A DNA stretch of 64,000 nucleotides, taken from positions 1 through 64,000 of the forward strand of contig NZ_FMXE01000003.1 in NCBI RefSeq assembly GCF_900103735.1, in the 5' to 3' direction. The position numbers were made by a program, and so were the translations under genes. This stretch comes from Algoriphagus alkaliphilus (GTDB taxonomy: Bacteria; Bacteroidota; Bacteroidia; Cytophagales; Cyclobacteriaceae). Position 1 is the stretch's first letter; each line of letters opens with the position of its first letter. This document shows, one piece after another, positions 36,742 through 44,491 of the stretch. The notes under the pieces are model-generated. The model did not search any database, was not told the origin of the DNA, and saw nothing but the letters and a program-made list of their open reading frames with translations.

Positions 36742-37497
36742 ATGAAAGCATTATTTACAATCCTTCTCTGCCTGTCTCTATCACTTGTTTTTTTTACACA
36801 CATGACCTATGCCCAAACTCTTCCAGAGATGATCTTAGTAGAGGGTGGCACTTTCCAGATGGGGGATGAGTGGGGATTGGGAGATGAGGATGAACTTGTC
36901 CATGAAGTGACCCTTCGCTCCTTTTCCATCTCCAAGACGGAGGTGACTGTAGGGCAGTACAAGCGATATTGCAGTGAGAGCGGTGTGCGTATGCCAAATC
37001 CACCTAATTGGGGGTGGATCGATAGTCACCCGATGGTCAATGTCTCATGGTTTGATGCGGTCAACTATGCCGACTGGCTGAGTGAGAAGACCGGTAAGCT
37101 CTATCGCTTGCCTACCGAGGCGGAGTGGGAATATGCAGCCCGAGGAGGGAAACACAGTGCCGGCTATAAATATAGTGGAGGGCAGAGTCTTCCACTAGTA
37201 GGTTGGTTTGGAGACAATGCAGACGGAAAGACACATCCTGTGGCTCAAAAGCGAGCGAACGAACCTGGGATCTATGACATGAGTGGCAATGTATGGGAAT
37301 GGTGCAGTGATTGGTATGGAGACTATCCTAGCAGTGCAGTATCCAATCCGCGTGGCCCCTCTTCCGGCTCCGACCGTGTCTTGCGCGGTGGCAGTTGGGA
37401 CGGCTCCGCAGTCTACTGCCGGGTGTCTGACCGCCTCTACTACGACCCGTCTGGCCGTGACGGCAGCGGCGGTTTTCGTGTGGTGCTTTCCCAGTAA
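36742..37497 (+). CDS. DGR variable protein 1: secreted FGE/C-type-lectin-fold receptor
   Basis: This 251-aa protein has signal peptide KALFTILLCLSLSLVFFTHMTYAQ and an FGE-fold domain: [73 protein letters not shown]. The last 43 codons before TAA are VR1, placing variable residues on the ligand-binding face, as known for the DGR protein TvpA. The catalytic Cys pair of true FGE is absent, so it is a binding protein rather than an enzyme. The ATG at 36742 gives the clean signal peptide. The lack of a lipobox suggests release into the periplasm or export. Confidence 0.93.
   Translation: MKALFTILLCLSLSLVFFTHMTYAQTLPEMILVEGGTFQMGDEWGLGDEDELVHEVTLRSFSISKTEVTVGQYKRYCSESGVRMPNPPNWGWIDSHPMVNVSWFDAVNYADWLSEKTGKLYRLPTEAEWEYAARGGKHSAGYKYSGGQSLPLVGWFGDNADGKTHPVAQKRANEPGIYDMSGNVWEWCSDWYGDYPSSAVSNPRGPSSGSDRVLRGGSWDGSAVYCRVSDRLYYDPSGRDGSGGFRVVLSQ
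37366..37494 (+). repeat. VR1: DGR variable repeat
   Basis: Aligned without gaps to the TR (39061-39189), I count 17 substitutions at TR adenines and one elsewhere (the second base of codon 1, possibly outside the repeat). AAC codons of the TR have become GAC, GGC, TAC, CTC and AGC. The 24-bp 3' end is identical to the TR. This is the signature of adenine-directed mutagenic retrohoming. Confidence 0.95.
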
Positions 37498-37582
37498 ACA
37501 GTCGGGAGGTTCCGCCCCTCCTTTAAGCCAAGGAACTTTTGCCAAGAAAGGCTGAGGGACGAGGCCTTTCAAGGCAAAAGTT
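37495..37582 (+). repeat. 88-bp post-VR module with stem-loop, copy 1
   Basis: It begins at the stop codon. AACTTTTGCC (37534-37543) pairs perfectly with GGCAAAAGTT (37573-37582). An AA/AA internal mismatch and an inner GAAAGGC/GCCTTTC stem with an 11-nt loop follow. A GGAGG-N7-CCTCC hairpin lies upstream. It corresponds in position to the hairpin/cruciform after the VR in the Bordetella phage DGR. It lies just before the HRDC gene. Confidence 0.85.
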
Positions 37583-37602
37583 CAACTAAAATCTCTGAAA
37601 GG

Positions 37603-38061
37603 ATGCAGATTAAGTTATTTACTATCCCGCTCACAGATGATGGCTCGGCTCAGGATGAAATGAACCGCTTCCTTCAAGCACAAAAGATCGTCAAAATAGA
37701 GAGCCAGTTTATTTCCGAATCAGGTGGGGCCATGTGGTGCTTCTGCGTGTCTTTTTTGTCCAATTGCCATGGAAGTCAGACAAGCTACCCACTCGGCAAA
37801 AAAGTGGATTACAAAAATTTGCTCAGCGAAGAGGCTTTTCAGCGATTTTCAAAACTCAGGGATATTAGAAAAGAGCTTGCTTCTGAGGATGCAGTTCCGG
37901 CATATGCGGTTTTCACGGATGTGGAGCTTTCGGAAATGGCCAAATCAGAAAATTTGGATGCAACTTCCATTTTAGGGATTAGGGGTATAGCTGGTAAGCG
38001 ATTTGAAAAATATGGAAAGGCCATGCTTGAAAAATACAGCGGGCAAGTTTCTCAGATATGA
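37603..38061 (+). CDS. HRDC-domain DGR accessory protein
   Basis: This 152-aa soluble protein has an N-terminal ~65 residues that include MWCFCVSFLSNC and are not recognised. Residues ~72-147 form a HRDC domain (SEEAFQRFSKLRDIRKELASEDAVPAYAVFTDVELSEMAK, ILGIRGIAGKRFEKYGKAML), similar to the HRDC of RecQ in this window. HRDC proteins are a known alternative to Avd as DGR accessory genes and probably bind nucleic acid. Its TGA overlaps the RT ATG (ATGA, 38058-38061), so the two are translationally coupled. A likely ribosome site (AAAGG) precedes the ATG. Confidence 0.85.
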   Translation: MQIKLFTIPLTDDGSAQDEMNRFLQAQKIVKIESQFISESGGAMWCFCVSFLSNCHGSQTSYPLGKKVDYKNLLSEEAFQRFSKLRDIRKELASEDAVPAYAVFTDVELSEMAKSENLDATSILGIRGIAGKRFEKYGKAMLEKYSGQVSQI

Positions 38062-39125
38062 AAAGAGCAAATGATCTGATGAGTAAAATTTGCAGCCTTG
38101 AGAATCTGTATCTAGCCTTTTGGAAAGCTCGAAAAGGCAAGAATGGATATTCGTATGTAGAAGAGTACCGGGATGATTTAGAATCTAACCTATTCATCTT
38201 ATCAGAGGAATTAAAGACTGGCATGATTTCGATAGGCAAGTATCATTACTTTAAAATATATGATCCCAAAGAACGGGTTATTTGTGCTGCTGCTTTTGGT
38301 GAGCGGGTGCTTCATCATGCCCTGATGAATGTATGCCATCCTGTTTTTGAAAAGTACCAAATCCACGACAGCTATGCGAGCCGTAGCGGAAAGGGACAAT
38401 ATGCTGCATTGGACCGTGCAATGAATTATCAAAACAAGTATCATTGGTTTGTCAAAATGGACGTCAGAAAATATTTTGACAGCATAGACCACGAAACTCT
38501 GCTCACCCTACTCAAAAGAAAGTTTAAGGAGGAGGGTTTATTGCAAATTTTCTCCAAGCTTTTGGCGACTTATTCTACAGCAGAAGGTAAAGGACTCCCC
38601 ATCGGGAATCTGACCAGTCAATACTTTGCCAATCATTACCTTGCTGTCTCCGATCATTACCTCAAAGAAGTGCTTAGGGTCAAAGGCTATGTGAGGTACA
38701 TGGATGATATGGTGATGTGGGGAGATGACGCTCATGATCTTCTGAGATCTGCCGAGGAGCTCAAGGGCTTTCTTTCCGAATATTTGAAACTTGAACTAAA
38801 GCCCTTTTGTATGAATAAAACTCATTTTGGGCTTCCGTTTCTGGGGTATGTGGTGAATAAAGACAAGCTTTTTTTGAACCAAACAAGCAGAAAACGCCTC
38901 AAGCAAAAGTTAAAAGTTTATGAGGAATATTTGATGGATGAGGTGTGGTCAGAAACAGAATACCAAAAAAGAACAAGTGCCTTGCTTGCCTCTGCCAATC
39001 ATGCAGACACATTTAATTTAAGAAAAAAATTTGTTAGTTTAAGGAATGGTAGTCGAGAAAGCCTCCAACCGTGTCTTGCGCGGTGGCAGTTGGAACAACT
39101 CCGCAGTCAACTGCCGGGTGTCTAA
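38058..39125 (+). CDS. DGR reverse transcriptase
   Basis: This 355-aa enzyme is the length of a typical DGR RT, with no maturase or endonuclease domain. The catalytic Asp lies at [13 protein letters not shown] (~residue 135). The DGR-specific motif 4 IGNLTSQ (182-188) replaces the QGxxxSP of group II introns, and YMDD (214-217) completes the site. It copies TR RNA into cDNA with errors opposite adenines, to overwrite VRs. Its last 21 codons (39060-39122) and stop lie in the template repeat, read in a different frame from the VR protein. This dual use constrains both. It is coupled to the HRDC gene by a 4-bp overlap. Confidence 0.96.
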   Translation: MKRANDLMSKICSLENLYLAFWKARKGKNGYSYVEEYRDDLESNLFILSEELKTGMISIGKYHYFKIYDPKERVICAAAFGERVLHHALMNVCHPVFEKYQIHDSYASRSGKGQYAALDRAMNYQNKYHWFVKMDVRKYFDSIDHETLLTLLKRKFKEEGLLQIFSKLLATYSTAEGKGLPIGNLTSQYFANHYLAVSDHYLKEVLRVKGYVRYMDDMVMWGDDAHDLLRSAEELKGFLSEYLKLELKPFCMNKTHFGLPFLGYVVNKDKLFLNQTSRKRLKQKLKVYEEYLMDEVWSETEYQKRTSALLASANHADTFNLRKKFVSLRNGSRESLQPCLARWQLEQLRSQLPGV

Positions 39126-39189
39126 CCGCAACAACAACGACCCGTCTAACCGTAACGACAACAACGGTTTTCGTGTGGTGCTTTCCCAG
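39061..39189 (+). repeat. DGR template repeat (TR), 129 bp
   Basis: In the VR reading frame it has 43 codons, 12 of them AAC and two GAC, grouped where the VRs vary. AAC mutated at its adenines can encode 15 amino acids and never a stop. Bases 39166-39189 are identical to the 3' ends of VR0-VR2. The TR is itself open from an ATG at 39046 but has no domain upstream. It overlaps the 3' end of the RT gene. No copy of the 88-bp stem-loop module follows it. Confidence 0.96.
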
Positions 39190-39331
39190 CTTAAAAGGAG
39201 GGGTGGATGCCCGCTGTTAAACCGACTGCTATTTCCGGACCTCTTTTCAGGGGCAAATCTTCAGTACAGCATCGGGCTGGTAGTGATTGCGAACGTCCGA
39301 TGCTTATTTTAAATCCAAAATCATATCAAAT

Positions 39332-40087
39332 ATGAAAACTATAGTACTTTTATTTTTCTCATTACTGATGAGCATTTCAGTATCTGCCCAATCCCCCACT
39401 ACCTTCCCGGATAAGCCTGAGGTGATCTTTGTACGAGGAGGGACATTCAGTATGGGGAGCAACTCAGGGGATGATGATGAACGTCCGGTCCATTCGGTGA
39501 CGCTCAGTGACTACTCGATTGGTAAATACGAAGTGACAGTAGGCCAGTATCGGGCTTTCTGTGAGGATCTTGGGAGACGGATGCCGGAGGAGCCTGAGTG
39601 GGGCTGGAATGATCGTCATCCCATAGTAAACGTGACATACAATGATGCAGTGGCCTATTGCAACTGGCTCTCTGAAAAGTTTGGTGGCAATTGGCGCCTG
39701 CCTACCGAGGCCGAGTGGGAATATGCATCCAAGGGAGGAAGCCAAAGCCGGGGCTATATCTATGCGGGAGGAAATGATATGGATATACTCGGATGGTACA
39801 CAGATAACTCCGGGGCTCAGACAAATGCGGTCGGCAGGAAAAAGCCCAATGAACTCGGGATCTATGACATGAGTGGTAATGTATGGGAGTGGTGTAGGGA
39901 TTGGTATGGGGCCTATCCTAGCAGTGCAGCAGCCAATCCCCGAGGTCCTTCCTCCGCCTCCTACCGTGTCTTGCGCGGTGGCAGTTGGAGCCTCTCCGCA
40001 GTCGTCTGCCGGGTGTCTTTCCGCATCAGTGGCATCCCGTCTAGTCGTTTCGGCAACCACGGTTTTCGTGTGGTGCTTTCCCAGTAA
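39332..40087 (+). CDS. DGR variable protein 2: secreted FGE/C-type-lectin-fold receptor
   Basis: This 251-aa protein has signal peptide KTIVLLFFSLLMSISVSAQ and an FGE-fold domain with EVIFVRGGTFSMGS, GKYEVTVGQYRAFC, WRLPTEAEWEYASKGG, GIYDMSGNVWEWCRDWYGAYP and YRVLRGGSW, ending in VR2. Its variable residues are mostly hydrophobic or small (Y, S, L, V, F, I, S, G, I), a very different surface from VR1 (D, G, Y rich). The ATG at 39332 gives the signal peptide; the longer frame begins in the TR spacer. It lies 140 bp after the TR. Confidence 0.93.
   Translation: MKTIVLLFFSLLMSISVSAQSPTTFPDKPEVIFVRGGTFSMGSNSGDDDERPVHSVTLSDYSIGKYEVTVGQYRAFCEDLGRRMPEEPEWGWNDRHPIVNVTYNDAVAYCNWLSEKFGGNWRLPTEAEWEYASKGGSQSRGYIYAGGNDMDILGWYTDNSGAQTNAVGRKKPNELGIYDMSGNVWEWCRDWYGAYPSSAAANPRGPSSASYRVLRGGSWSLSAVVCRVSFRISGIPSSRFGNHGFRVVLSQ
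39956..40084 (+). repeat. VR2: DGR variable repeat
   Basis: Ungapped alignment with the TR gives 18 changes at TR adenines and three at other bases (C to T in codons 25 and 30, G to A in codon 27). Nearly all AAC codons are altered. The 24-bp 3' end is identical. The few non-adenine changes suggest an older or additionally mutated copy than VR1. Confidence 0.94.
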
Positions 40088-40172
40088 ACAGTCGGGAGGT
40101 TCCGCCCCTCCTTTAAGCCAAGGAACTTTTGCCAAGAAAGGCTGAGGGACGAGGCCTTTCAAGGCAAAAGTT
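40085..40172 (+). repeat. 88-bp post-VR module with stem-loop, copy 2
   Basis: Essentially identical to copy 1. The 10-bp outer arms are 40124-40133 and 40163-40172, with the same inner stem and loop. Conservation of this noncoding stretch between two diverged target genes implies either function or very recent duplication. Confidence 0.85.
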
Positions 40173-40291
40173 TGAATTTTATCTCGTAAAATAAAGCTAG
40201 AGACTAAATTCTAGGAGGGTAAATTAGCTTCAAAACATGGGGCTATTAGGTCAATGAAGGCTTGAGTTTAATTTCTTTATCAAAACTAAAA

Positions 40292-41044
40292 ATGATAGTA
40301 TTAATTACAATATTTCTTTGCCTATCGATTTCTGTTGGCATTTATGGTCAATCATCCAGTTCGCTCCGAGGTATACCTGAGGTTATATTTGTTAAAGGAG
40401 GCACTTTCAGCATGGGAAGCACCGCAGGCGAAGATCGTGAACGTCCCGTACGTTCGGTGACTCTCAATGACTTCTCTATTGGTAAAAATGAGGTTACCGT
40501 TTTACAATACAGGGTTTTCTCTGAAGATACTGGTAAGAAAATGCCTGATGAGCCATCATGGGGATGGCAGGATAATCATCCCATTGTGAATGTGAATTAT
40601 AATGATGCAGTCGAGTATTGCGACTGGTTGGGTGAAAAATATGGGGATAAATGGAGACTTCCTACTGAAGCTGAATGGGAATACGCTGCACGTGGGGGAA
40701 TACAGAGTAAGGGCTATAACTATGCAGGTGGAGACGATCTAGACTTGGTTGGATGGTATGCAAAAAATTCAGGTAATCAGGCCCATTCTGTCGGTCGAAA
40801 AATAGCCAACGAGCTCGGAATCCATGATATGAACGGCAATGTGTGGGAATGGTGTATCGACTGGTACGGAGAGTACAGTGGCAGCGCTGCTTCTAATCCA
40901 AGAGGCCCGTCTTCTGGTGTTAGTCGTGTTTTGCGCGGAGGCAGTTGGGTCAATTCTGCTGTCTACTGTTGCGTGTCTACTCGCCGTCACCTTGGTCCTT
41001 CTTATAGAAATGATTACAATGGTTTTCGGGTAGTGCTATCTTAA
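40292..41044 (+). CDS. FGE-fold protein with fossil variable repeat (target 3)
   Basis: This 250-aa protein has signal peptide IVLITIFLCLSISVGIYGQ and an FGE-fold domain (EVIFVKGGTFSMGS, WRLPTEAEWEYAARGG, GIHDMNGNVWEWCIDWYGEY). Its C-terminus matches the TR protein sequence at almost every invariant position ([21 protein letters not shown]) and differs at the variable ones. At DNA level, however, many silent third positions differ, and the 24-bp end and 88-bp module are not conserved. It was probably diversified by an earlier template and is now fixed. The ATG at 40292 is preferred for the signal peptide. Confidence 0.85.
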   Translation: MIVLITIFLCLSISVGIYGQSSSSLRGIPEVIFVKGGTFSMGSTAGEDRERPVRSVTLNDFSIGKNEVTVLQYRVFSEDTGKKMPDEPSWGWQDNHPIVNVNYNDAVEYCDWLGEKYGDKWRLPTEAEWEYAARGGIQSKGYNYAGGDDLDLVGWYAKNSGNQAHSVGRKIANELGIHDMNGNVWEWCIDWYGEYSGSAASNPRGPSSGVSRVLRGGSWVNSAVYCCVSTRRHLGPSYRNDYNGFRVVLS

Positions 41045-41301
41045 TAAACAGCTTCATTTAGGCTCAGGAGACCTTGTTATTCGGGACTGAGAAGGACCTA
41101 ACTTCTTAAGGTAGAAGAGTGCTATAATGCAGATTTTAATATTTAAAGACTGCGAATGTGGATCTTCATTGTTCCCTTTTCAAAGGACTATTTTCATATT
41201 TGAAGTTCCAACGTCAACTGGCACTTCAAGAGTAATAGGCAGACTTAATTAGGTTGCTGTTTTCATTGTGTACTATAAAATCATATAACCTAATTAATAT
41301 G

Positions 41302-41877
41302 CTAATTGTTTTGCTTACAAAGTCCATAGTCTGAATACTTAGATCCTGCGAGTTTAATCCGTGCACTCAATTGCTCACCAATTATCTGATCCTCCCCATC
41401 GACTACCTTGTATTTAATAATCAAAAATGTTTCGTTATTCCCTTTAAATAAATAGGTTCCTGTAATCTGCCCATCAGCATCAATGGAGGAGCTTTTTTCA
41501 ATCTCCAAAACTTTTAACTTTAATCCATCCGGGTAATCATAACTAGTTAGTTCGATCATTGTCCCTTTAGAGTTAATCTTCCCCGAGTATCCATTTTCAA
41601 AATAGCAATCAAATGAATAATCCTCTTTTACATAATTTGAAGTAATATTCAAAAGTGAGTCTAACCTTTCAGCTAGATCTACAACTATTGGAGATGGTTC
41701 CGATTGACTATTTATTGCGGCTCTATACTCCGCTCGAGAGGCTTTAATTTTGGTTTGAACCAGCGCTAAAGATTTATCAATGTAATTATGGTTCGTGGAA
41801 ATCTCTTGGGCATTGGAAATTATTGGTGTCAGCATTATCACAAAAGAATACAGAAACAAATTTTTTGAAATTTTCAT
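41302..41877 (-). CDS. Secreted protein of unknown function, antisense to the DGR genes
   Basis: This 191-aa protein has signal peptide ISKNLFLYSFVIMLTPIISNAQ. A helical region follows (NHNYIDKSLALVQTKIKASRAEYRAAI) and then a strand-rich domain (FDCYFENGYSGKINSKGTMIELTSYDYPDG, GTYLFKGNNETFLIIKYKVVDG). No known family is recognised. It is the only gene on the minus strand between 29.2 and 43.6 kb and separates target 3 from target 4. Confidence 0.6.
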   Translation of the reverse strand: MKISKNLFLYSFVIMLTPIISNAQEISTNHNYIDKSLALVQTKIKASRAEYRAAINSQSEPSPIVVDLAERLDSLLNITSNYVKEDYSFDCYFENGYSGKINSKGTMIELTSYDYPDGLKLKVLEIEKSSSIDADGQITGTYLFKGNNETFLIIKYKVVDGEDQIIGEQLSARIKLAGSKYSDYGLCKQNN

Positions 41878-42215
41878 AAAGAAGTGGTTGATAGAAATGT
41901 TTCAATTGAAAGGATTAATTTACAATAAAGTAATAAACTATTCTAATATTTAAATTTTATTTGAATTTACGGAAACTACTTATTTTGAAAGTGTATTTGG
42001 AAAATACATGGTCCCCTTTAAAAGATTGGTTTAGAACTATTTGGGTGTAGATCAATTCAAATAATCAGGAATACTTTGATAAAGGCTTAGAAACCTAAAG
42101 TATTATCAACCTCATCTAACCTTATAAATAGCAGAATTTCATGCTCTAAGATTTCAATCTTTTTAAAAAACTAAAACCTAGCGATTCACTGCTTTTAAGA
42201 ACAAATAAAAAAATC

Positions 42216-42977
42216 ATGAAAATAAGCCTAATGATGCTTTTAGGTCTGCTTATGCTGGCCCACCTACATGCCCAAACTCTCAGGACTCCGCCACTCAAAC
42301 CGGAAGTCGTTTTCGTCAAGGGTGGAACCTTTAAGATGGGCACCACCGAAGAAAATAAAGTTGAAATGCCAGTCCATGCAGTTACAGTCAGCGACTTTTC
42401 TATAGGGAAATATGAGGTGACTGTATCTCAGTATCGAGCATTTTGCAAGGAAACGGGAAGGAAAATGCCTTCCAAACCAGATTGGGAGTGGGTTGACAAC
42501 TACCCAATGGTTAAAGTGTCTTACTATGATGCATTGGCTTATTGCAAGTGGTTAGGTGAAAAATTTGGTGGTACTTGGAGACTACCCACCGAAGCGGAGT
42601 GGGAATACGCCGCACGAGGAGGATCAAAAAGACGGGGTTATACTTTTGCTGGAGGAGATGATGTCTTCCAAGTGTGCTGGTTCTATGAAAACAGTAAATT
42701 TCAGGCAAATCCGGTAGGGTTAAAAACCCCCAACGAACTTGGCATATATGATATGTGCGGAAATGCAGGAGAATGGTGTGAAGATTGGTTTTATGAAGAA
42801 TATTACTCCAGCAGTCCTAAAATTAATCCCAAAGGTCCAACTGAGGGGACCGAGCGCGTTATGCGAGGCGGAAATTGGTATTTAGTATATTGGTGGATCA
42901 CTTCGACTCGTCGTTCATTTTCCACCCCAGATGAAATTAGCAGTTATAATGGTTTTCGTGTCGTACTTTCCAATTAA
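42216..42977 (+). CDS. Secreted FGE-fold protein, distant target-like paralogue (target 4)
   Basis: This 253-aa protein has signal peptide ISLMMLLGLLMLAHLHAQ and the same FGE-fold domain (EVVFVKGGTFKMGT, GKYEVTVSQYRAFC, WRLPTEAEWEYAARGG, GIYDMCGNAGEWCEDW). The C-terminal region (ERVMRGGNW ... [10 protein letters not shown]) is recognisable, but neither its DNA end nor an 88-bp module matches the TR system. It is probably a fixed relative. The Cys pair of active FGE is absent. Confidence 0.85.
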   Translation: MKISLMMLLGLLMLAHLHAQTLRTPPLKPEVVFVKGGTFKMGTTEENKVEMPVHAVTVSDFSIGKYEVTVSQYRAFCKETGRKMPSKPDWEWVDNYPMVKVSYYDALAYCKWLGEKFGGTWRLPTEAEWEYAARGGSKRRGYTFAGGDDVFQVCWFYENSKFQANPVGLKTPNELGIYDMCGNAGEWCEDWFYEEYYSSSPKINPKGPTEGTERVMRGGNWYLVYWWITSTRRSFSTPDEISSYNGFRVVLSN

Positions 42978-43013
42978 AACCCGGATTATGCATTAGGTTT
43001 CGTTATGAGGCTT

Positions 43014-43110
43014 GTAATTGCAATAAAATCAGGCTGTTTGGAGACTGAGTCATAGCACCGCTATGGTGAAGTCGAAAACAGCATGCAATAACTGATTTTG
43101 AAGCAATTAC
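43014..43110. repeat. 97-bp imperfect palindrome (REP-like or structured RNA)
   Basis: Paired blocks in order from the outside: GTAATTGC/GCAATTAC, AAATCAG/CTGATTT, GCTGTTT/AAACAGC, GACT/AGTC, and a central CATAGC-ACC-GCTATG. Spacers are short and unequal. It follows target 4 by 36 bp and precedes the gene at 43148. It could be a terminator, a dispersed REP-type repeat or an RNA element. Confidence 0.6.
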
Positions 43111-43147
43111 GGGCCGCAATAGAATAGCTAATGCATATTTCGGGTTA

Positions 43148-43669
43148 ATGATAACCGTTTCTCTTAGCGAGGCTCTACAAAAATCAAAAATGATAGAATT
43201 TAAAAGATCCTTAATCTCTGAAAAATATCACTCCATTCAGATTCTAGAATGTCCGACCGATGTGATTCTATTTGCTGCACGTTTGGGAAGCGAAATGGTG
43301 ACAGTGGAAAACTACAACCATTATAGAAATCCTAATTCTTTGTCTATTCGGATTCACAATGGGAACTCGACCCTTACGCCAAAGCTTAAACAATTCACCG
43401 CAGATTTTCAGATTAGCAAATCAGACTTTATTTCACTTGAGAAAATTTGGGATACCCAGGGCTGTTTTGCCGTATTCCACGAGAGTGAAGAAATCAGATT
43501 CAAATTGACTGACCTGAATCAAATAGCTCGATACAAAAGACTCGATAATTTCCGATGGACTTTGGAAATTGCTATTCCTGACAGTGCCTCCGGTGGTTGG
43601 GGACAGATTTCATCCCCTCAGAAAAACACCATTGATGCCATTGAAAAATATCTACAGGATCGAATTTAG
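43148..43669 (+). CDS. Hypothetical protein, 173 aa
   Basis: This soluble protein has no signal peptide and no domain I recognise (MITVSLSEALQKSKMIEFKRSL, then VILFAARLGSEMVTVENYNHY). It has a strand-rich centre and ends with a helix (TIDAIEKYLQDRI). It converges with the FCP1-like phosphatase gene and marks the right edge of the accessory region. Confidence 0.5.
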   Translation: MITVSLSEALQKSKMIEFKRSLISEKYHSIQILECPTDVILFAARLGSEMVTVENYNHYRNPNSLSIRIHNGNSTLTPKLKQFTADFQISKSDFISLEKIWDTQGCFAVFHESEEIRFKLTDLNQIARYKRLDNFRWTLEIAIPDSASGGWGQISSPQKNTIDAIEKYLQDRI

Positions 43670-43687
43670 TAGTATGCGATTGAGCTT

Positions 43688-44230
43688 TTAAAACTTCCGC
43701 CAACCCCGCTTTTCAACCGCCCGCACATTTTCAACAGTTTTCAATGTAAGCAGGTAGTTGTATAAGTGGTTTAGTTCCTCGTCGGAGGGATCACCTGAAA
43801 ATTCTTTGATGTAGACAGCGTTTCCATAATTGTTTCTGGATTTCTCAGGGGAGTCATCCACTATGATGATTTGCTCGAGGGAAAAACCTTTCTTTTTTAA
43901 TTTGTCAAGACGCTTTTCAAAATAATAGCTGTCCAAATTAAAATCCCGCTTCACTGTGCATCGACTATTTCCCCAAATCAATTCAAATTCAACAGATTCA
44001 GGTTTTATGTTTTTCACGATTTCATCAACATAGGCGTCGTCTGCCGAACTCCAAATGCCCACTCTAAAATGTCTGGAAATATCAATCAGGAATCGATCAA
44101 GGTGCGGGCGCTTGAAAACACAATACTTGTCAAACTCAAAGTCTGAGTCTTTTCCCAAGTCTTGTTCAGTAGCAAAAATAAGTGTTTCGTCTAGGTCAAG
44201 AATTAAAAGTTTGTCCGATTTTGCTTCCAT
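43688..44230 (-). CDS. HAD-superfamily phosphatase of the FCP1/NIF type
   Basis: This 180-aa protein has the nucleophile motif LLILDLDETLI (DxDE). FKRPHLDRFLIDI, GIWSSADDAYVDEIV (motif II Ser) and IIVDDSPEKSRNNYGNAVYI (motif IV Asp pair) follow. This is the short NLI-interacting/FCP1-like HAD phosphatase layout. The substrate in bacteria is unknown. It appears to be a single-gene unit. Confidence 0.85.
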   Translation of the reverse strand: MEAKSDKLLILDLDETLIFATEQDLGKDSDFEFDKYCVFKRPHLDRFLIDISRHFRVGIWSSADDAYVDEIVKNIKPESVEFELIWGNSRCTVKRDFNLDSYYFEKRLDKLKKKGFSLEQIIIVDDSPEKSRNNYGNAVYIKEFSGDPSDEELNHLYNYLLTLKTVENVRAVEKRGWRKF

Positions 44231-44272
44231 TTTTTGCGTAAAGATTTTTAAGCGAATTGTTAGGGTGCTTGT

Positions 44273-44491
44273 TTAACCAATTAAGTAAAGATTATAAACC
44301 AGCTTCTTTTTTCTTCTTAGCCTCTTCCAGATATCCACAAATTTAAACATTTCATCAATATCAAGTTTATCAGCAGTTTTATCCTGTTCTTAATATCTTA
44401 AATGTTCATTACAGAATTCCAAGGCAGTCTTATTATCTTTAAGGTCTAAAAGTTTATAGATCCCCTCGGTACAATAAGTTTTGCAAAGGAG
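44273..44491 (-). pseudogene. C-terminal gene remnant with in-frame stop
   Basis: Minus-strand frame CKTYCTEGIYKLLDLKDNKTALEFCNEHLRY, then TAA, then EQDKTADKLDIDEMFKFVDIWKRLRRKKK to a stop at 44273-44275. It directly abuts the end of the regulator gene at 44492 and has no start of its own. The helical, charged sequence looks like the end of a real protein. It is probably a decayed leftover. Confidence 0.4.

Noticed and set aside
38058-39125. The reverse transcriptase as a group II intron or retron protein
   Set aside because: There is no maturase or endonuclease domain and no intron RNA structure was noticed. Motif 4 is IGNLTSQ, and a matched TR/VR system surrounds it.
36411-40172. The repeated 24-bp ends and 88-bp modules as a CRISPR array
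   Set aside because: The spacing is gene-sized and irregular, the repeats end coding sequences, and no cas genes are present. I saw no CRISPR array in the window.
35790-42977. The FGE-fold proteins as active formylglycine-generating enzymes
   Set aside because: They lack the paired catalytic cysteines seen in the protein at 24845. Their C-termini are DGR repeats, so a binding role fits better.
29409-43670. The accessory region as a prophage
   Set aside because: No capsid, tail, terminase, portal or lysis genes are visible. The genes are short exported proteins and DGR components.
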